Assembly (NCBI GenBank): GCA_000226015.1
Contig: JH156175.1
Span: 1 to 33,486 of the forward strand
Reading direction: 5' to 3'
Source: Mnemiopsis leidyi
Lineage: Eukaryota; Ctenophora; Tentaculata; Lobata; Bolinopsidae
Length of the DNA: 33,486 nucleotides
Below the pieces are notes generated by a model that saw only the letters and a program-made list of their open reading frames with translations, was not told the DNA's origin and did no database searches. Every line of letters begins with the position of its first letter. Position 1 is the first letter of the stretch. Of the stretch, positions 10,625 through 21,726 are shown one piece after another. The translations under genes and the position numbers were made by a program.

Positions 10625-12241
10625 ATGTCGCAAGAATCAGACCGACAAGATGTCTTCTACACCTACAAAGACCTCACCTCTGACTACTACCAGGCAATCA
10701 TTGCCAAGGGACGTCCAAAATGGTGCAAGTTCATATGGCTTTTCCTCACTCTAGCTTTCCTGGGCACTACAGTTTATCTGGTTGCGACTTTGGTCAAAAA
10801 TTATCTTCAGTTCAATGCATTTAATCAGGTATCGGTAAAATGGCAAAGCAGTTTGGCACTTCCTGCTATAACAATTTGCAGCACTAACTTTATCAACTAC
10901 ACCGATTTCCAGGAACAGATACCTGAAAATATGACCAAAGATCTAAAGGATTTTCTTACTGAATTAGCATACTACAATGGTTCACTTGGTGCTGAGAATA
11001 TTGTGGATGCAGAAGATATCAAAATGTTCGACGCGGCACTTCAAAACAAATATGGCGAAGAAGTCAGCTTCTTTGAGGACTTTCAGTTTGAACCAGAATT
11101 CTTCATGCTAGGCGATGGTTACAACCACTACAGAGCCAAATTTGCAGAAAAGTGGATGAAACTAGATCTGGGATTTGAATCTATAGATGCAGAAGAAGAT
11201 CTTGAAATAAATCTTGAAGAAGAAACCGAGGAACAACGAAGGAGAAGAGCGAAGAACATTGGACCGCACAAGTATGGCAGCTGCATAGTTCTGAACGACG
11301 ACGAGTCGATGGTACAACGTTTAGGCGGCCCTCAGGGCGGCTTTACAATCGATCTAGATGCCAGAGTGTCAGACTACCTACCTACAACAAAAACGAAAGG
11401 CTTCATGGTATACTTGAGGAATCCCAACGAAACACTTCTTGTTGACCAGGGAGGAATACTGGTTTCCCCAGGAACCGAGACGTTCATAGCAGTCTCCAAA
11501 TCTGAGGTCACCAGGCTGGAACCTAGGTTTGGGGACTGTAAAAATATAAGCAGCAAGTTTGTCCCATCTATCTCGGGGTCTGTCAGGGAATGTATTCAGG
11601 AAATGCAACTGAACATAACGGTTAACAAGTGTTTGTGTATTCCATGGTACTTAAGTGAGAAACTGGACCAGCTGAACTTGACAGCCTACAAAAATGAGTG
11701 GGAGTATAGTCTGGAGGAAGTCGAGGATGGTGGGCTAGGGCACACATGTGGGTTTGCAACTCAAAGTCTCTGCGACATCCTTGTTATCGAGGAACTGGTG
11801 AAAAAGACAGGGAATAATGCGGCGAATTGCCCGGAACCTTGTTACTTTGAAGAGTATGATTGGAATGTGAATGTGGGCGATTTCCCGCCAACAGAGGCGT
11901 ACTATAAGTTGATGCTAAAGGACAGGGTACTTATAGATGACGAGACACAGGACAACTACCACTATGCCAAAGAGAACTTTGTGCGAATTCACATATACTA
12001 CGAAGACTTAAAAGTAACACAAAAGCAACAGAAGAAAGCATACGAGATTTTCAACTTCATAGCAGAATTGGGCGGTACAGTGGATATGATGATAGGATTC
12101 TCCTTCTTTACCTTGTTTCAAACCGTTGAAATATTCATTGTTTGGTTCTGTTGTAGAAGTTGCGGCAGAAGACGGCCTATTTCAAGCAGAATTGACGGTC
12201 AAGCTATGGAGAACCAAGCAAGAAAAGATGACGGATTGTAA
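10625..12241 (+). CDS. DEG/ENaC family sodium channel subunit 2 (single exon)
   Basis: Intronless 538-residue subunit of a degenerin/epithelial-type cation channel. TM1 is about residues 36-57, after the cytoplasmic AKGRPKWCK segment that stands where many family members have HG-x-x-R. LPAITIC is at 79-85. The extracellular domain has paired cysteines (YGSC, FGDC, CLCIPWYL, CPEPCYFEEYDW). TM2 contains GG at 483-484 and the selectivity filter G491-F492-S493. A highly acidic insert ends in four arginines, R205-R208, just before the YGSC segment: a candidate furin-type site that paralogues 1 and 3 lack. The cytoplasmic tail has CCRSCGRRR. The stop codon overlaps an AATAAA at 12241-12246. The Met at 10625 was chosen because the following residues align with genes 1 and 3. 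Confidence 0.95.
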   Translation: MSQESDRQDVFYTYKDLTSDYYQAIIAKGRPKWCKFIWLFLTLAFLGTTVYLVATLVKNYLQFNAFNQVSVKWQSSLALPAITICSTNFINYTDFQEQIPENMTKDLKDFLTELAYYNGSLGAENIVDAEDIKMFDAALQNKYGEEVSFFEDFQFEPEFFMLGDGYNHYRAKFAEKWMKLDLGFESIDAEEDLEINLEEETEEQRRRRAKNIGPHKYGSCIVLNDDESMVQRLGGPQGGFTIDLDARVSDYLPTTKTKGFMVYLRNPNETLLVDQGGILVSPGTETFIAVSKSEVTRLEPRFGDCKNISSKFVPSISGSVRECIQEMQLNITVNKCLCIPWYLSEKLDQLNLTAYKNEWEYSLEEVEDGGLGHTCGFATQSLCDILVIEELVKKTGNNAANCPEPCYFEEYDWNVNVGDFPPTEAYYKLMLKDRVLIDDETQDNYHYAKENFVRIHIYYEDLKVTQKQQKKAYEIFNFIAELGGTVDMMIGFSFFTLFQTVEIFIVWFCCRSCGRRRPISSRIDGQAMENQARKDDGL

Positions 12242-12320
12242 ATAAACGATCAGGACCTGATTGAGCGTCTTATGTTACGTTCTTAGCGGATTTTGCTTAC
12301 AAAAAATGGTCCGATATATT

Positions 12321-12700
12321 GAGGACACTCGTGGTAAGTTTGCTGTTAAAACTCTTTGCGACAACCTTGTCTTCGAGGAACTGATTTATAAGACAAGAAA
12401 TGGTGCGTCAAATTGTCCAAAAATATTGTTACTTTGAAGAGTTAAATTGGTATGTACTAATGTAAATGTGACTTTCCGTAAACTGAGGAGCATTACAAGG
12501 TTATATACAGGACTCTGGACTATTATTATAGATGATGAGACATAGAGAAACTACGACTATGAAAAAGAGAAATTTGTGCGAATTAACATTTATACGCAGT
12601 AACAAAGAAGAAACAGATTATGGTATACGAAATTTTTAACTTCCCCAAAGAGTAAGGATGTACGCTGTTTGTTTGGTTGTTGTGAAGACTTATATGATAA
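12321..12700 (+). pseudogene. Decayed 3' fragment of a DEG/ENaC gene
   Basis: DNA from about 12321 aligns with the last third of channel genes 2 and 3. It starts near the region coding HTCGFATQSLCDI (here TTTGCGACAACCTTGTCTTCGAGG), passes through a copy of the CPEPCYFEEYDWNV region and a copy of AKENFVRI, and ends near the TM2 end (GTTTGGTTGTTGTGAAG). Frameshifts and in-frame stops (for example the TAG in GACATAGAG) break it. The DNA after it (about 12701-12770) resembles that after gene 3 (about 16190-16290), so a fragment of the same kind probably also followed gene 3. It is a dead copy, not a coding exon. Confidence 0.8.
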
Positions 12701-14106
12701 ACATAATTAAAGGGTTTGACACAAAACTTACATTTCATTGTTGCTCAAAATAATCCTTTGATTTAATAACCGTGTTCAGAGCATAAAACATTGAACAGTC
12801 GAGTTGAATGTTCATTTACAAAATTAAAAAAGTCCACTGAATGGACAGAAAATTGATGCAGAGTTTCTGCGTTTTTATTGATGCTTTGACTTGAAGGATC
12901 ATGTAGGTCAACTCAAAGATTTCTGGATCCGTTTTTGTTATTTTTTGTTTGTGGATGTAAGAATCAAACAAGCCGTTCGAATAGAATGAAAATTAAGCAA
13001 CCGCGGAAAGTCAAACAAACAAAACTATGATATTAAACAAGCATTATATAAACTAGTAATAACAGAAAGCATACAACAATAAATTACGACACAGCGTCAC
13101 AACACAAAACCTGGGAATAAACTACAGATTGTCCCGATGCGGACGAAGTAATAGAAACGATAATCGGATTAACGTCAAGCTGCCAGTCTGCTGTCACAGT
13201 GTCACTGGTAGGAGACAGTGGACTCGATCGTCCTCTTTTTAGCTTATGTTTGACCCTGCCACTTCAGGAAACGTAGAGCAAAGACTACTTAAGTCTTATA
13301 CCTAGTAGTCTGAGTTATAATCTTTAGAACAATAATCTTTAAAACAATAAATTCATGTTCCTTACCATTTGTCACAAAGAAAGCGACACGAAAATCATGA
13401 CATCATGACATTGAAAGCTAAGATAGTTTAGAACTTAGAAGCCTTCAGCTTTAACGGGGCAAAGGAGTGGCGGAGTGCTCTTATTTTTCGCTTTTGGGCA
13501 CACCAAAAAAACTGACTGCCCCATTATTTTATGATCTTCCCAATTGCCGGAAGTCTATTCTTTTGAAATCTTTTCTATTGCCCCTGATAAATGTCCTCGT
13601 GCAATGGTAATCACGGGAGTATTCCTTTATATGGTTTATAAAAGTCATGTGGGTGTATTGAGACTATCAAGTTACCTCTGGTAAAGTTAGATCTTATTGT
13701 GTTAACACTTTGAACTGCCCTAATTAAACTTGTGGTATGCTAAAGTAGATAACTAGAGGTTAACTTCCTACCTGTATCTATCCATTAACGTGTTCACGAT
13801 CAAATCAAACAGCGGAATACAGAACGCCGATTGATGAACATGAACATCTTCGGTCAAATCTATCGAATTCGCATAGCAAATAAATTTGGTGTGATTGTAG
13901 TATTGAGATAGCTAAAAAAGGTGATTCTCTTAAATGTGTAGGCATAACCAATAACCATTATGTGCTTAAACCTAGAGCCCTATTACACATGAGCGTGTGT
14001 GTAAGTTGTTTTACTGTAAGCCCAAGCAGGAAGTCACTACTATTCCTAAGCTCCTTCCACCATTACACCATAAGCACAATTTTGTACACAATCCTTTGTT
14101 TGGAAG
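12701..14106. other. Spacer between channel pseudogene and gene 3
   Basis: No gene was recognised. The overlapping open frames near 13962-14239 fall in DNA that is the duplicated 5' flank of the channel genes and are taken as chance. Confidence 0.5.
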
Positions 14107-14439
14107 CGGTAGCTTCATTTATTGTTACACCACAGCTGAGCTCCAAAGCCAAGAATGTAACAGTGCATACATTTGTTTTTACAGCCGCAATGTTTTATTT
14201 GCCATGAAGCTTCTTTCAATAGTTCACAACTTGTCATAGCGATCATGGCTGGTGCATAATATACCAGCCTGTATAGAATCGTTCGTCTATTTCTTGAGTC
14301 AAAAAACCATTAATTTTTTTAAGGAAATAGCATAAGAAAATTAAGCACTGGGAGCTTTCTGCATAGTAACGCCAAAAACCTCCAGGTTGCGCGCCTTACT
14401 GAAACTCCTCAGGACTCCACTATGTACATTTCATGAATT

Positions 14440-16026
14440 ATGTTGAAGAAATCAGACCGTCACAATGGCTTTTACACTCACAAAGACCTTACCTCTGACT
14501 ACTACCAGGCAATCATTGCCAAGGGACGTCCAAAATGGTGCAAGTTCATCTGGTTTATCATTACCTTAGGTTTCTTGGGTACTACAGTTTATCTAGTCGC
14601 CACTTTGGTCAAAAGCTATCTTGAGTTTAACTCATTTAATCAAGTATCGGTAAAATGGCAAAGCAGCTTGACTCTTCCTGCTGTGACAATTTGCAGCACT
14701 AACCCTATCAACTTCACCGATTTCCAGGAACAGATTCCCGAAGATATGACCAAAGAACTAAAGGATTTTCTTACTGAATTAGCATACTACAATGGTTCAC
14801 TCGGTGTGGAGAATATAGTGGATGCAGAGGATATCAAGATGTTTAATGAGATATTGAAAGACAAAAATGGCGAGAACGTAAGCTTCTTTGAAGACTTTCA
14901 GTTTGAACCAGCATTTTTCGTGCTGGGCGATGGTGAGCACCACTACAGAGCCAAATTTGCGGGAAAATGGATTGGACTAGATCTTGGATTTGAAGAAGAA
15001 TCAGAGCCAGGCAGAAGAGCGAAGAACATTGGACCACACAAGTACGGCAGCTGCATAGTTCTGAACGACGATAAGTCACTGGTACAAAGTTTAGGCGGCC
15101 CTCAGGGCGGCTTTACAATCGATCTGGATGCCAAAGTGACAAATTACCTACCTTCAACAAAAACGAAAGGCTTCATGGTATACTTGAGGAATCCCAACGA
15201 AACACTTCTTGTTGACCAGGGAGGAATACTGGTTTCCCCAGGAACCGAGACGTTCATAGCAGTCTCCAAATCTGAGGTCACCAGGCTGGAACCTAGGTTT
15301 GGGGACTGTAAAAATATCAGCAGCAAGTTTGTCCCATCTATGTCAAGGTCTGTCAGGGAATGTATTCAGGAAATGAAACTTAACATTACAGTAGATAAGT
15401 GTTTATGTGTCCCATGGTACTTAAACGAGAAACTGGACCAACTCAACCTGGCAGCATACAAAAAAGAGTGGGAAGATATTCTGGAGGAAGTCGATGATGA
15501 TGGGTCAGGGCACACATGTGGGTTCGCTACTCAAACTCTCTGCGACATCATTGTTGTCGAGGAACTGGTGAAGAAGAAAGAGAATAATGTGGCGAATTGC
15601 CCGGAACCTTGTTACTTTGAAGAGTACGATTGGAATGTGAATGTGGGCGTATTCCCCCCAACAGAAGCGTACTACGAGTTGATGTTAAAGGACAGGGTCG
15701 CTTTAGATGATGAGGCACATAGAAACTACAATTACGCCAAAGAAAATTTTGTGCGAATAAACATTTATTACCCAGACTTAAAAGTAACACAAAAGAAACA
15801 GGAGAAAGCATACGAAATTTTCAACTTTATAGCAGAGTTAGGCGGTACGGTGGATATGATGATAGGATTCTCCTTCTTTACCTTATTTCAAACCGTTGAA
15901 ATATTCATTGTTTGGATCTGTTGTAGAAGTTGCGGCAGAAGACTGTCTATTTCCAGCAGAATTGACGGTCAAGCTATGGAGAACCAAGCAAGAAAAGATG
16001 ACCTGGATAGCGTTAGTCGAGCATAA
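14440..16026 (+). CDS. DEG/ENaC family sodium channel subunit 3 (single exon)
   Basis: Intronless 528-residue paralogue of gene 2, about 2.2 kb downstream on the same strand. TM1 follows KGRPKWCKF, then LPAVTICST, the cysteine-rich extracellular domain (YGSC, FGDC, CLCVPWYL, CPEPCYFEEYDW), and TM2 with the selectivity filter G476-F477-S478. Compared with gene 2 the acidic insert is about 13 residues shorter and the four-arginine run is reduced to GRRAK, without the P4 arginine a furin site needs. The tail is longer at the end (DDLDSVSRA). A 163-nt tract coding the KTKGFMVYLRNPNETLL region is identical to gene 2 while the flanks differ, which suggests gene conversion. The proteins are similar enough to co-assemble in one trimer, an inference only. 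No TATA run comparable to gene 2 precedes the start. Confidence 0.95.
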   Translation: MLKKSDRHNGFYTHKDLTSDYYQAIIAKGRPKWCKFIWFIITLGFLGTTVYLVATLVKSYLEFNSFNQVSVKWQSSLTLPAVTICSTNPINFTDFQEQIPEDMTKELKDFLTELAYYNGSLGVENIVDAEDIKMFNEILKDKNGENVSFFEDFQFEPAFFVLGDGEHHYRAKFAGKWIGLDLGFEEESEPGRRAKNIGPHKYGSCIVLNDDKSLVQSLGGPQGGFTIDLDAKVTNYLPSTKTKGFMVYLRNPNETLLVDQGGILVSPGTETFIAVSKSEVTRLEPRFGDCKNISSKFVPSMSRSVRECIQEMKLNITVDKCLCVPWYLNEKLDQLNLAAYKKEWEDILEEVDDDGSGHTCGFATQTLCDIIVVEELVKKKENNVANCPEPCYFEEYDWNVNVGVFPPTEAYYELMLKDRVALDDEAHRNYNYAKENFVRINIYYPDLKVTQKKQEKAYEIFNFIAELGGTVDMMIGFSFFTLFQTVEIFIVWICCRSCGRRLSISSRIDGQAMENQARKDDLDSVSRA

Positions 16027-16761
16027 ATAGAGGATGTCGAACTGTCTTACGAGCTGCATTGAATTCGGTTTTTACTTTTAATTAAAAAGTGATGCAATAT
16101 TTTGTCCATGAACGTACCCGGTAACGAATTTAGGTTAATTGATCATACGAACGATCCGACGTTTAAAATTTATATTGTAATATCCACCAGCTTTGATTGG
16201 TTGTTGTAAAGACCTCCATTTAATTGAGTTCAATGGTCTGAAACAAACTTTACATTTTACTGTTGCTTTAAAAAGTCCATTAATTTTAAATCCGTCGAGG
16301 TAACCTATATTCAAAATTAAAAATCCGTCGAGTTTATTATCAAAATTTACAACAACGCACTGTCATTTCAGATTTAAACAGACACAATTTTAGGTTCAGA
16401 AGCTTACACCTACACAACTCAAACACACCATCGCGAAGATTACCGTCCACAAAGGAGCCTTATAAGAAGTTGGCTGATTGCAACGTCAAAGAACCGGTTA
16501 TGCTATAAAATTAAAATGCATAACGGCGATAAACCCGACGTTATCCCATAGCGTTAAAATGCTCCGATTTGACAAAGACAAGTGTGCGTTAACATCAAAT
16601 CATATTTGGCTATGAAGTGGCATTACAGAAGTTAATATATACTTATATAGTTATGGCATGGTAGATGGTTGTCACGAGCACCTTTAGATAATGGAGTCTC
16701 TTAATAAATTAAGGTTTGTTTAGCAAAGGAAGCGTAAGCGAAACCTAGACACGGTTCACCA
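16027..16761. other. 3' flank of channel gene 3
   Basis: At about 16190-16290 a short stretch (TTGATTGGTTGTTGTAAAG, then a region like ACTTACATTTCATTGTTGC) matches the end of the channel pseudogene after gene 2, so it is probably the last trace of an equivalent fragment. Otherwise no feature was seen. Confidence 0.5.
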
Positions 16762-17141
16762 CTGCAAAAAAGTTTTATGGCGATAGGATTCCTACTTAAA
16801 TTAAAAATTATTCTAACCGAAATTTTTCTGGAGAACGAAATTCAAATTCTTTGCGAAACTAAATTTTTGTCGGTTGAAACTATCACTTTCTTCTAGAATT
16901 TAAAATATTTTGTGGTTCAGAACTCATTTTTCCGTCTAGAAAAGTAGAAACTGGTGCGATTTTATGTTAGAAACTGGTGTTTCGGTTAGAAAATTATGTT
17001 TGGGTTAGATACTGATGATCCAGTTAGAAATAAATGTTTCGGTGAAGAAATGGATGGCCGCAGAAAAATCACCACTAACCCAAAAATACTACTGCCGAAA
17101 TTTTTGAAATCGTCCTAACAGCAAATAAATCTTTTTTGCAG
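16762..17141. mobile_element. MITE-like element with terminal inverted repeats
   Basis: The ends CTGCAAAAAAG (16762-16772) and CTTTTTTGCAG (17131-17141) are perfect 11-bp inverted repeats. Similarity continues imperfectly inwards to about 32-36 bp (left TTTTATGGCGATAGGATT against right TTTATTTGCTGTTAGGA, read on the minus strand). The interior of about 380 bp is non-coding and carries short repeats of TTAGAAACTGGTG and TTCGGTTAGAAA. This fits a non-autonomous DNA transposon, but no clear target-site duplication was found and the superfamily is unknown. Confidence 0.6.
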
Positions 17142-19361
17142 CTATGACACAGAAGCCGAATCTGATGTCTCTCCATTTGAGATACGTTTAGATGAAGTGG
17201 TCTTAATTTGACAGCTGAAAGACATAAGCCTTTTACAATCCTAATTTAACATCAGGTATTGAGGAGCTATGTAGATGCTTCATACTAGCAGGTTGTAGGT
17301 CGAGATACACATTTTACAAACAAGAAATTAAGGCACTCTCAGTTGAACATCGTGATTTATAATTTAGATGTAACGCGAAATTCTCGGTCGGTATTGATGA
17401 TTGTCCGGTTATCAAAATCAAATAGGATTGATTGCTGCTGACGTGGCAGGCAAGCGAAGTAATTAAACGTTTAAGGAGCTTTATAAATTATATCGGACCC
17501 GATAAATATAAAATGGTCCCGAGATTGCAATGGAATATTGTCCGATGTACGGTCATATTATTACAACATAACAATTTAAAATCTAGTCAAAATTAAATTA
17601 AGAAAAATAGCACATAACAGCCTTAAACCATGGCTCTAATGTCACAAATTGTACTGAGAATATTTATCAGACACACTGTAATAGAGCATGTCATTATATA
17701 GCACTTGTCAGATCAACAAATCAGTAGCACGCAGTTGATTGTACTATCACAGTAGTTGATTTATACAAGTATCATGATATTGTACCTTTTGCAAACCATC
17801 AAATTGACAATATCATTTTCAGTACTGAAAGTGGAACGAAGGGATAAATATATAAAATAGCATTAAAAACCTTCAAGAAAATTCGCCGAGCACCTTGATT
17901 TATTTATGATCTGAGTATCACTCCCGCAGACAATTGATGCAAAAACCACACCACCACAACTGTTATTGTAACTAAAACCGGCGTCTCCAATACTAAGTCA
18001 CTTAAACTACGCAATCTGGACCATAAAGCTGGACAGTGTGAAATTGATAGCACCCGACCACGAGCGTGACACCGGATAATCTTGGACACGAAACCGGGTA
18101 GTGAAGGTTACGTCAGGTTACTAATCTAAATTCTAGAAGTATCGATCAGTTGCTGTCAATATGGCTCTGGACATTATCAAATAACTTGCTGGCTAGTGGA
18201 ACTACTAAAGTAATAACCTCGAAACTAGTACAATCGCACTTATATAATAGGAGAGTAGGAGGGGCTCAGTTGGTTACCGGTGTGAACACTTATTGAACAG
18301 CCCCAGTAAAAATGGATGCAGCGGGATTGCAACATAGGAATATTTAACTGTCGTCATGGCAACATGGTGAATATTTTGTATGGTTCGGGCCAAAAATTAA
18401 AACTTCTGCAACTTTAGGTATGCTGAAGTAAGTAAGCGGAAATAAATTTCCTTCATACAGAGTGAGGAAATCAAGAGAGAAGATTAGAGGGCGAATAGAG
18501 GCGTTACGACTAACCATAAGCCTAATGAAAGTCGATCAAGGCTATCACAGTATCACGTGATGTAAAAATAGTTTAATCTATCCGGATCCTTCATCATAAC
18601 TAAAGTTCCCTAATAATGTAAAATATATAGTACTCAGTTAGTGAGACGTATGTTCCGTCAGGTGTTAAGATTATATAGGATATGAAATAGCGGAGAACTT
18701 TATAAGCTTGTTATGATTGTGCTAATCAGAACCCTAATGATGCACGGTAGAGGTTAGGGTTGAATATTGGACCAGATGTTCAAGTTTTAGCGTCGTTATT
18801 ATCCGAAAATAGTTGACAAAGGTTCCTTAGATGACGATGAGATAAATCTCGGTCCGAATGATGACAAAGAATAAAAAATTTTAAAACATTTAAAAATTAA
18901 ATGAGTGCCCATGAACAATCTGGAAATTTAGATAGTATCAACACTCCTTAGACCTTAAACTTCGACACTTCCAGTTAACAGCCGTATGATTGTTGAAGAT
19001 CGACTGGGTTTATTTCCTGGGTGGCAGCAGAAATATCTCAGTTTCGTCAATGTGAAACATTACAGCAGCCGCGGTGGCGCAATATTCCTTCCAGCCAAAT
19101 ATGGCGATGGTTGGGAGAATCAACCTGGCAAAACGGTTTAATTATCATCAGAGTTTAACATGGTATTAGATTACAATTTGTGATAACTAATCGAGTGACC
19201 TCCTTATCTCGACCGATTCTTCAATTTGAATCCTTCACCGAGCAAAGTTTGACGTTGATGTCGAATCTCTTTGTAATACTGTTTCCCTATTAGTTGGCGT
19301 AGAAATTGACTTGAAAAAAAACCACATTGGCTAAAAAACGTGAAGGAAGAACTCTATAACG
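17142..19361. other. Intergenic region upstream of the metalloproteinase
   Basis: No gene was recognised. A minus-strand open frame at 17904-18089 has no recognisable domain. The MMP promoter presumably lies near 19250-19350, but no clear core element could be assigned. Confidence 0.5.
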
Positions 19362-21725
19362 ATGAGATCACACAATCTGTTTCTGCAAATACTTTTATCT
19401 GTGTTCGTGCTCAAAACCCAAACCAAGGAAGTGGAAGCTTACATCGACGGTAGAAAAATTACGACCTCGAACCATCTGCACAGAGCTCTAGGATGGTACG
19501 GAGTTGATCTACTTAACCTGGGATTTCATCAAACTCACAGAAACGTCATGCCACAAACAATCAGGATTAGAGCTAGAGACATCAGGAACAGTAGACATCT
19601 TCAAAACAGCGCTGTAGGGTATCTCCTGAATTTTGGTTATTTGGAGATGGTCATGGAGAAGTCGGAAATAGAATTGTTGGACCTGGACTATTTTATCGAC
19701 CAGGATGTTCTTAACAATGCTCTGCGTGAGGTATGAATATATTATGGAACGAAGGTTTCTTTGTTTTCTTAATTTGAAGATTTTACTTAACGAAACAACG
19801 AAAACAAAAGATTGGTTACAAAGTATATGAAGTCCTGGCTAATTGAACACATATTTTTCCAGGTACAACAGTTTCACGGACTTAGAGTAACCGGGAGACC
19901 GACAGTAGAGACACAGACTCTAATGATGAGAAGTAGGTGCGGAGAGAAAGATGTCGGACATGAAACTCCAAACATGGTGGAGAACCCAGGTACTTACAGA
20001 AGTCAGGGTGAGAGTGTGAACAGTATCAAGTACTGGCTCGATCCGGAAAAGTATACCGCAGATCTGCCAAGAGAAGTGGTGAGGCGGGAGGTTGAAAAGT
20101 CTCTAATTCTCTGGTCAAGAGCAGCAGGTATATCTTTTGTCGAGGTGAGAGACGAGGAAGATGCGCATGTCAAGATTAGGTTTGAGACTCGGGATCACAG
20201 AGATGGAAACCAGTCATACGGTCCAGGAGGATCATATTTACATATCTCGGGTAGATCGCTACACTTTGATGATGAGGAGAGGTTCACTGCAGACACTTCT
20301 TATGGAATCAACCTACAGTACGCCATTTCACACGGAATAGGTCATGTCCTAGGGATAAAACACCTCACAGCTAGCTCCAAGAACGCCCTCATGTACCCAA
20401 TCTACCGAGGTTATGATGGGGTTGTGGAGCTGGAGGAGGTTGACAAAGCAGCTGCTGTAAGAGCTGTAGGAGCAGGCGAGGGGAGTGTCCAGCCTATTGT
20501 TGAGGAGGATGTTGGACCTTCAGTGACCCCGACATCAGAGTCCACAACGACAGTCATACAAGACACACCTCCAGAGTGCATTGAGAAGATAGATGCTGCG
20601 TTTCACTGGCCAGGTGATCAGGAGGCTATCTTCATTTTTGTGGGGTCTTGGTTTTACAGACTGGCGAGAAAAAGTCCGGAGTTAGGGAACAGCCTTCCTG
20701 TTTTAGATAACACAGAACCTGCCGGGCGGATTGGAATTGATGGATTTAATGGACTTCCAAGAAAGATTGACGCAGCGGTGATGTCGTTAGAAAATCCTAA
20801 TGACCTGTATGTCTTTAAAATGTCCACATTTTATCTGTATGACATGATTCTGAACAGAGTGGTAGACAAAGGGCCGTTATCTAAACTATGGCCAGACGAA
20901 ACACCGAACAAAATAGACGGGGCTGTGAAGATAGATACTCAAACCCTGGGGTTCCTTGTAGAGGACAGGCTGTACGAGTATCAGTCCAACACGAGAGAGT
21001 GGAAAGTCGGGTGTGATGGGTCTAACTACTTCAGGAAGTTTAGGGGACTGGATGCTCTGACTGTCGGCTTTATAGACACGTGGACTTGGATATTTCAAGG
21101 AGCGGTGAGTCAAAGGAAATTAAGATTAATTGAAACTACCCAAACACAAACAGCCATACATACATTTCCTTAGAGTATCTGTCGAATGGATAATTCTAAA
21201 AATGTGTGACGAATCAAGTTACATAACAACAAGCGAACCGCTGATTATTGATTAAACATATTGCAACTAATAAGCTGAGTAGAGGAACTACGTTTCAGTG
21301 GTATTCGGTGGCAAGAAACCGAAACGGCTGGGAGTCGTACAACTTTCTGTTGCGTTCTATCAAAGCGGATATTAAATTGCCAATTTGCCCGCGGGTTGGT
21401 AATTTTTAAGTTACACACATGATTGATCATTGGCCTCGCTAAATGCATAAGTACTTTCTTTAAAATTATACTTTGCTCGGACAGCACTATGTGAAAAGAA
21501 GAACTTTTAAATTGGTCAAATTGATCTTACACTTATCTTTCAGTCACACTAAGTTAATTTCAGCAATTAGACAAACTTCCAAGAGGAAAAAGAAGAAAAT
21601 GTGTGGAAGAACTAACGAAGATGAAACAATTTTCTGGTAGCTACGAACCGAGTACAGATTGTAGAGACTTTCTAGTGGATATTTATGATGTAGAGGTTGC
21701 ATTTGATATGGCTGATTTTCAATAA
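19362..21725 (+). CDS. Matrix metalloproteinase-like protein with HGxxH zinc site (probable pseudoprotease), three exons
   Basis: Secreted metzincin of the MMP family. Exons 19362-19730, 19863-21104 and 21564-21725 join in phase 0 to 590 residues. Order: signal peptide (about 1-20); propeptide with AVGYLLNFGYLE at 84-95; cysteine-switch RSRCGEKDV with C149; catalytic domain with HRDG, GPGG and HFDDEE structural-metal motifs; zinc helix HGIGHVLGIKH at 280-290; Met-turn ALMYP with M300; an acidic Thr/Ser linker; and hemopexin-like blades from C362. Active MMPs have HExGHxxGxxH. Here the general-base Glu is G281 (codon GGA at 20334-20336), one transition from GAA, while all three zinc histidines remain. 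Zinc binding may persist but hydrolysis is not expected. Intron 1 is 132 nt and intron 2 is 459 nt. Exon 3, inferred from an acceptor at 21562-21563 and an open frame, supplies cysteines that could close the propeller with C362. AATAAA at 21721-21726 contains the stop codon. Confidence 0.88.
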
Positions 21726-21726
21726 A

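Noticed and set aside
11374..11608. Minus-strand frames inside channel genes 2 and 3
   Set aside because: They mirror the conserved coding strand and occur at the same place in both paralogues; antisense shadows.
18750..18765. TTAGGG telomere-like motif
   Set aside because: Single copies only (also near 24420), not a telomeric tract.
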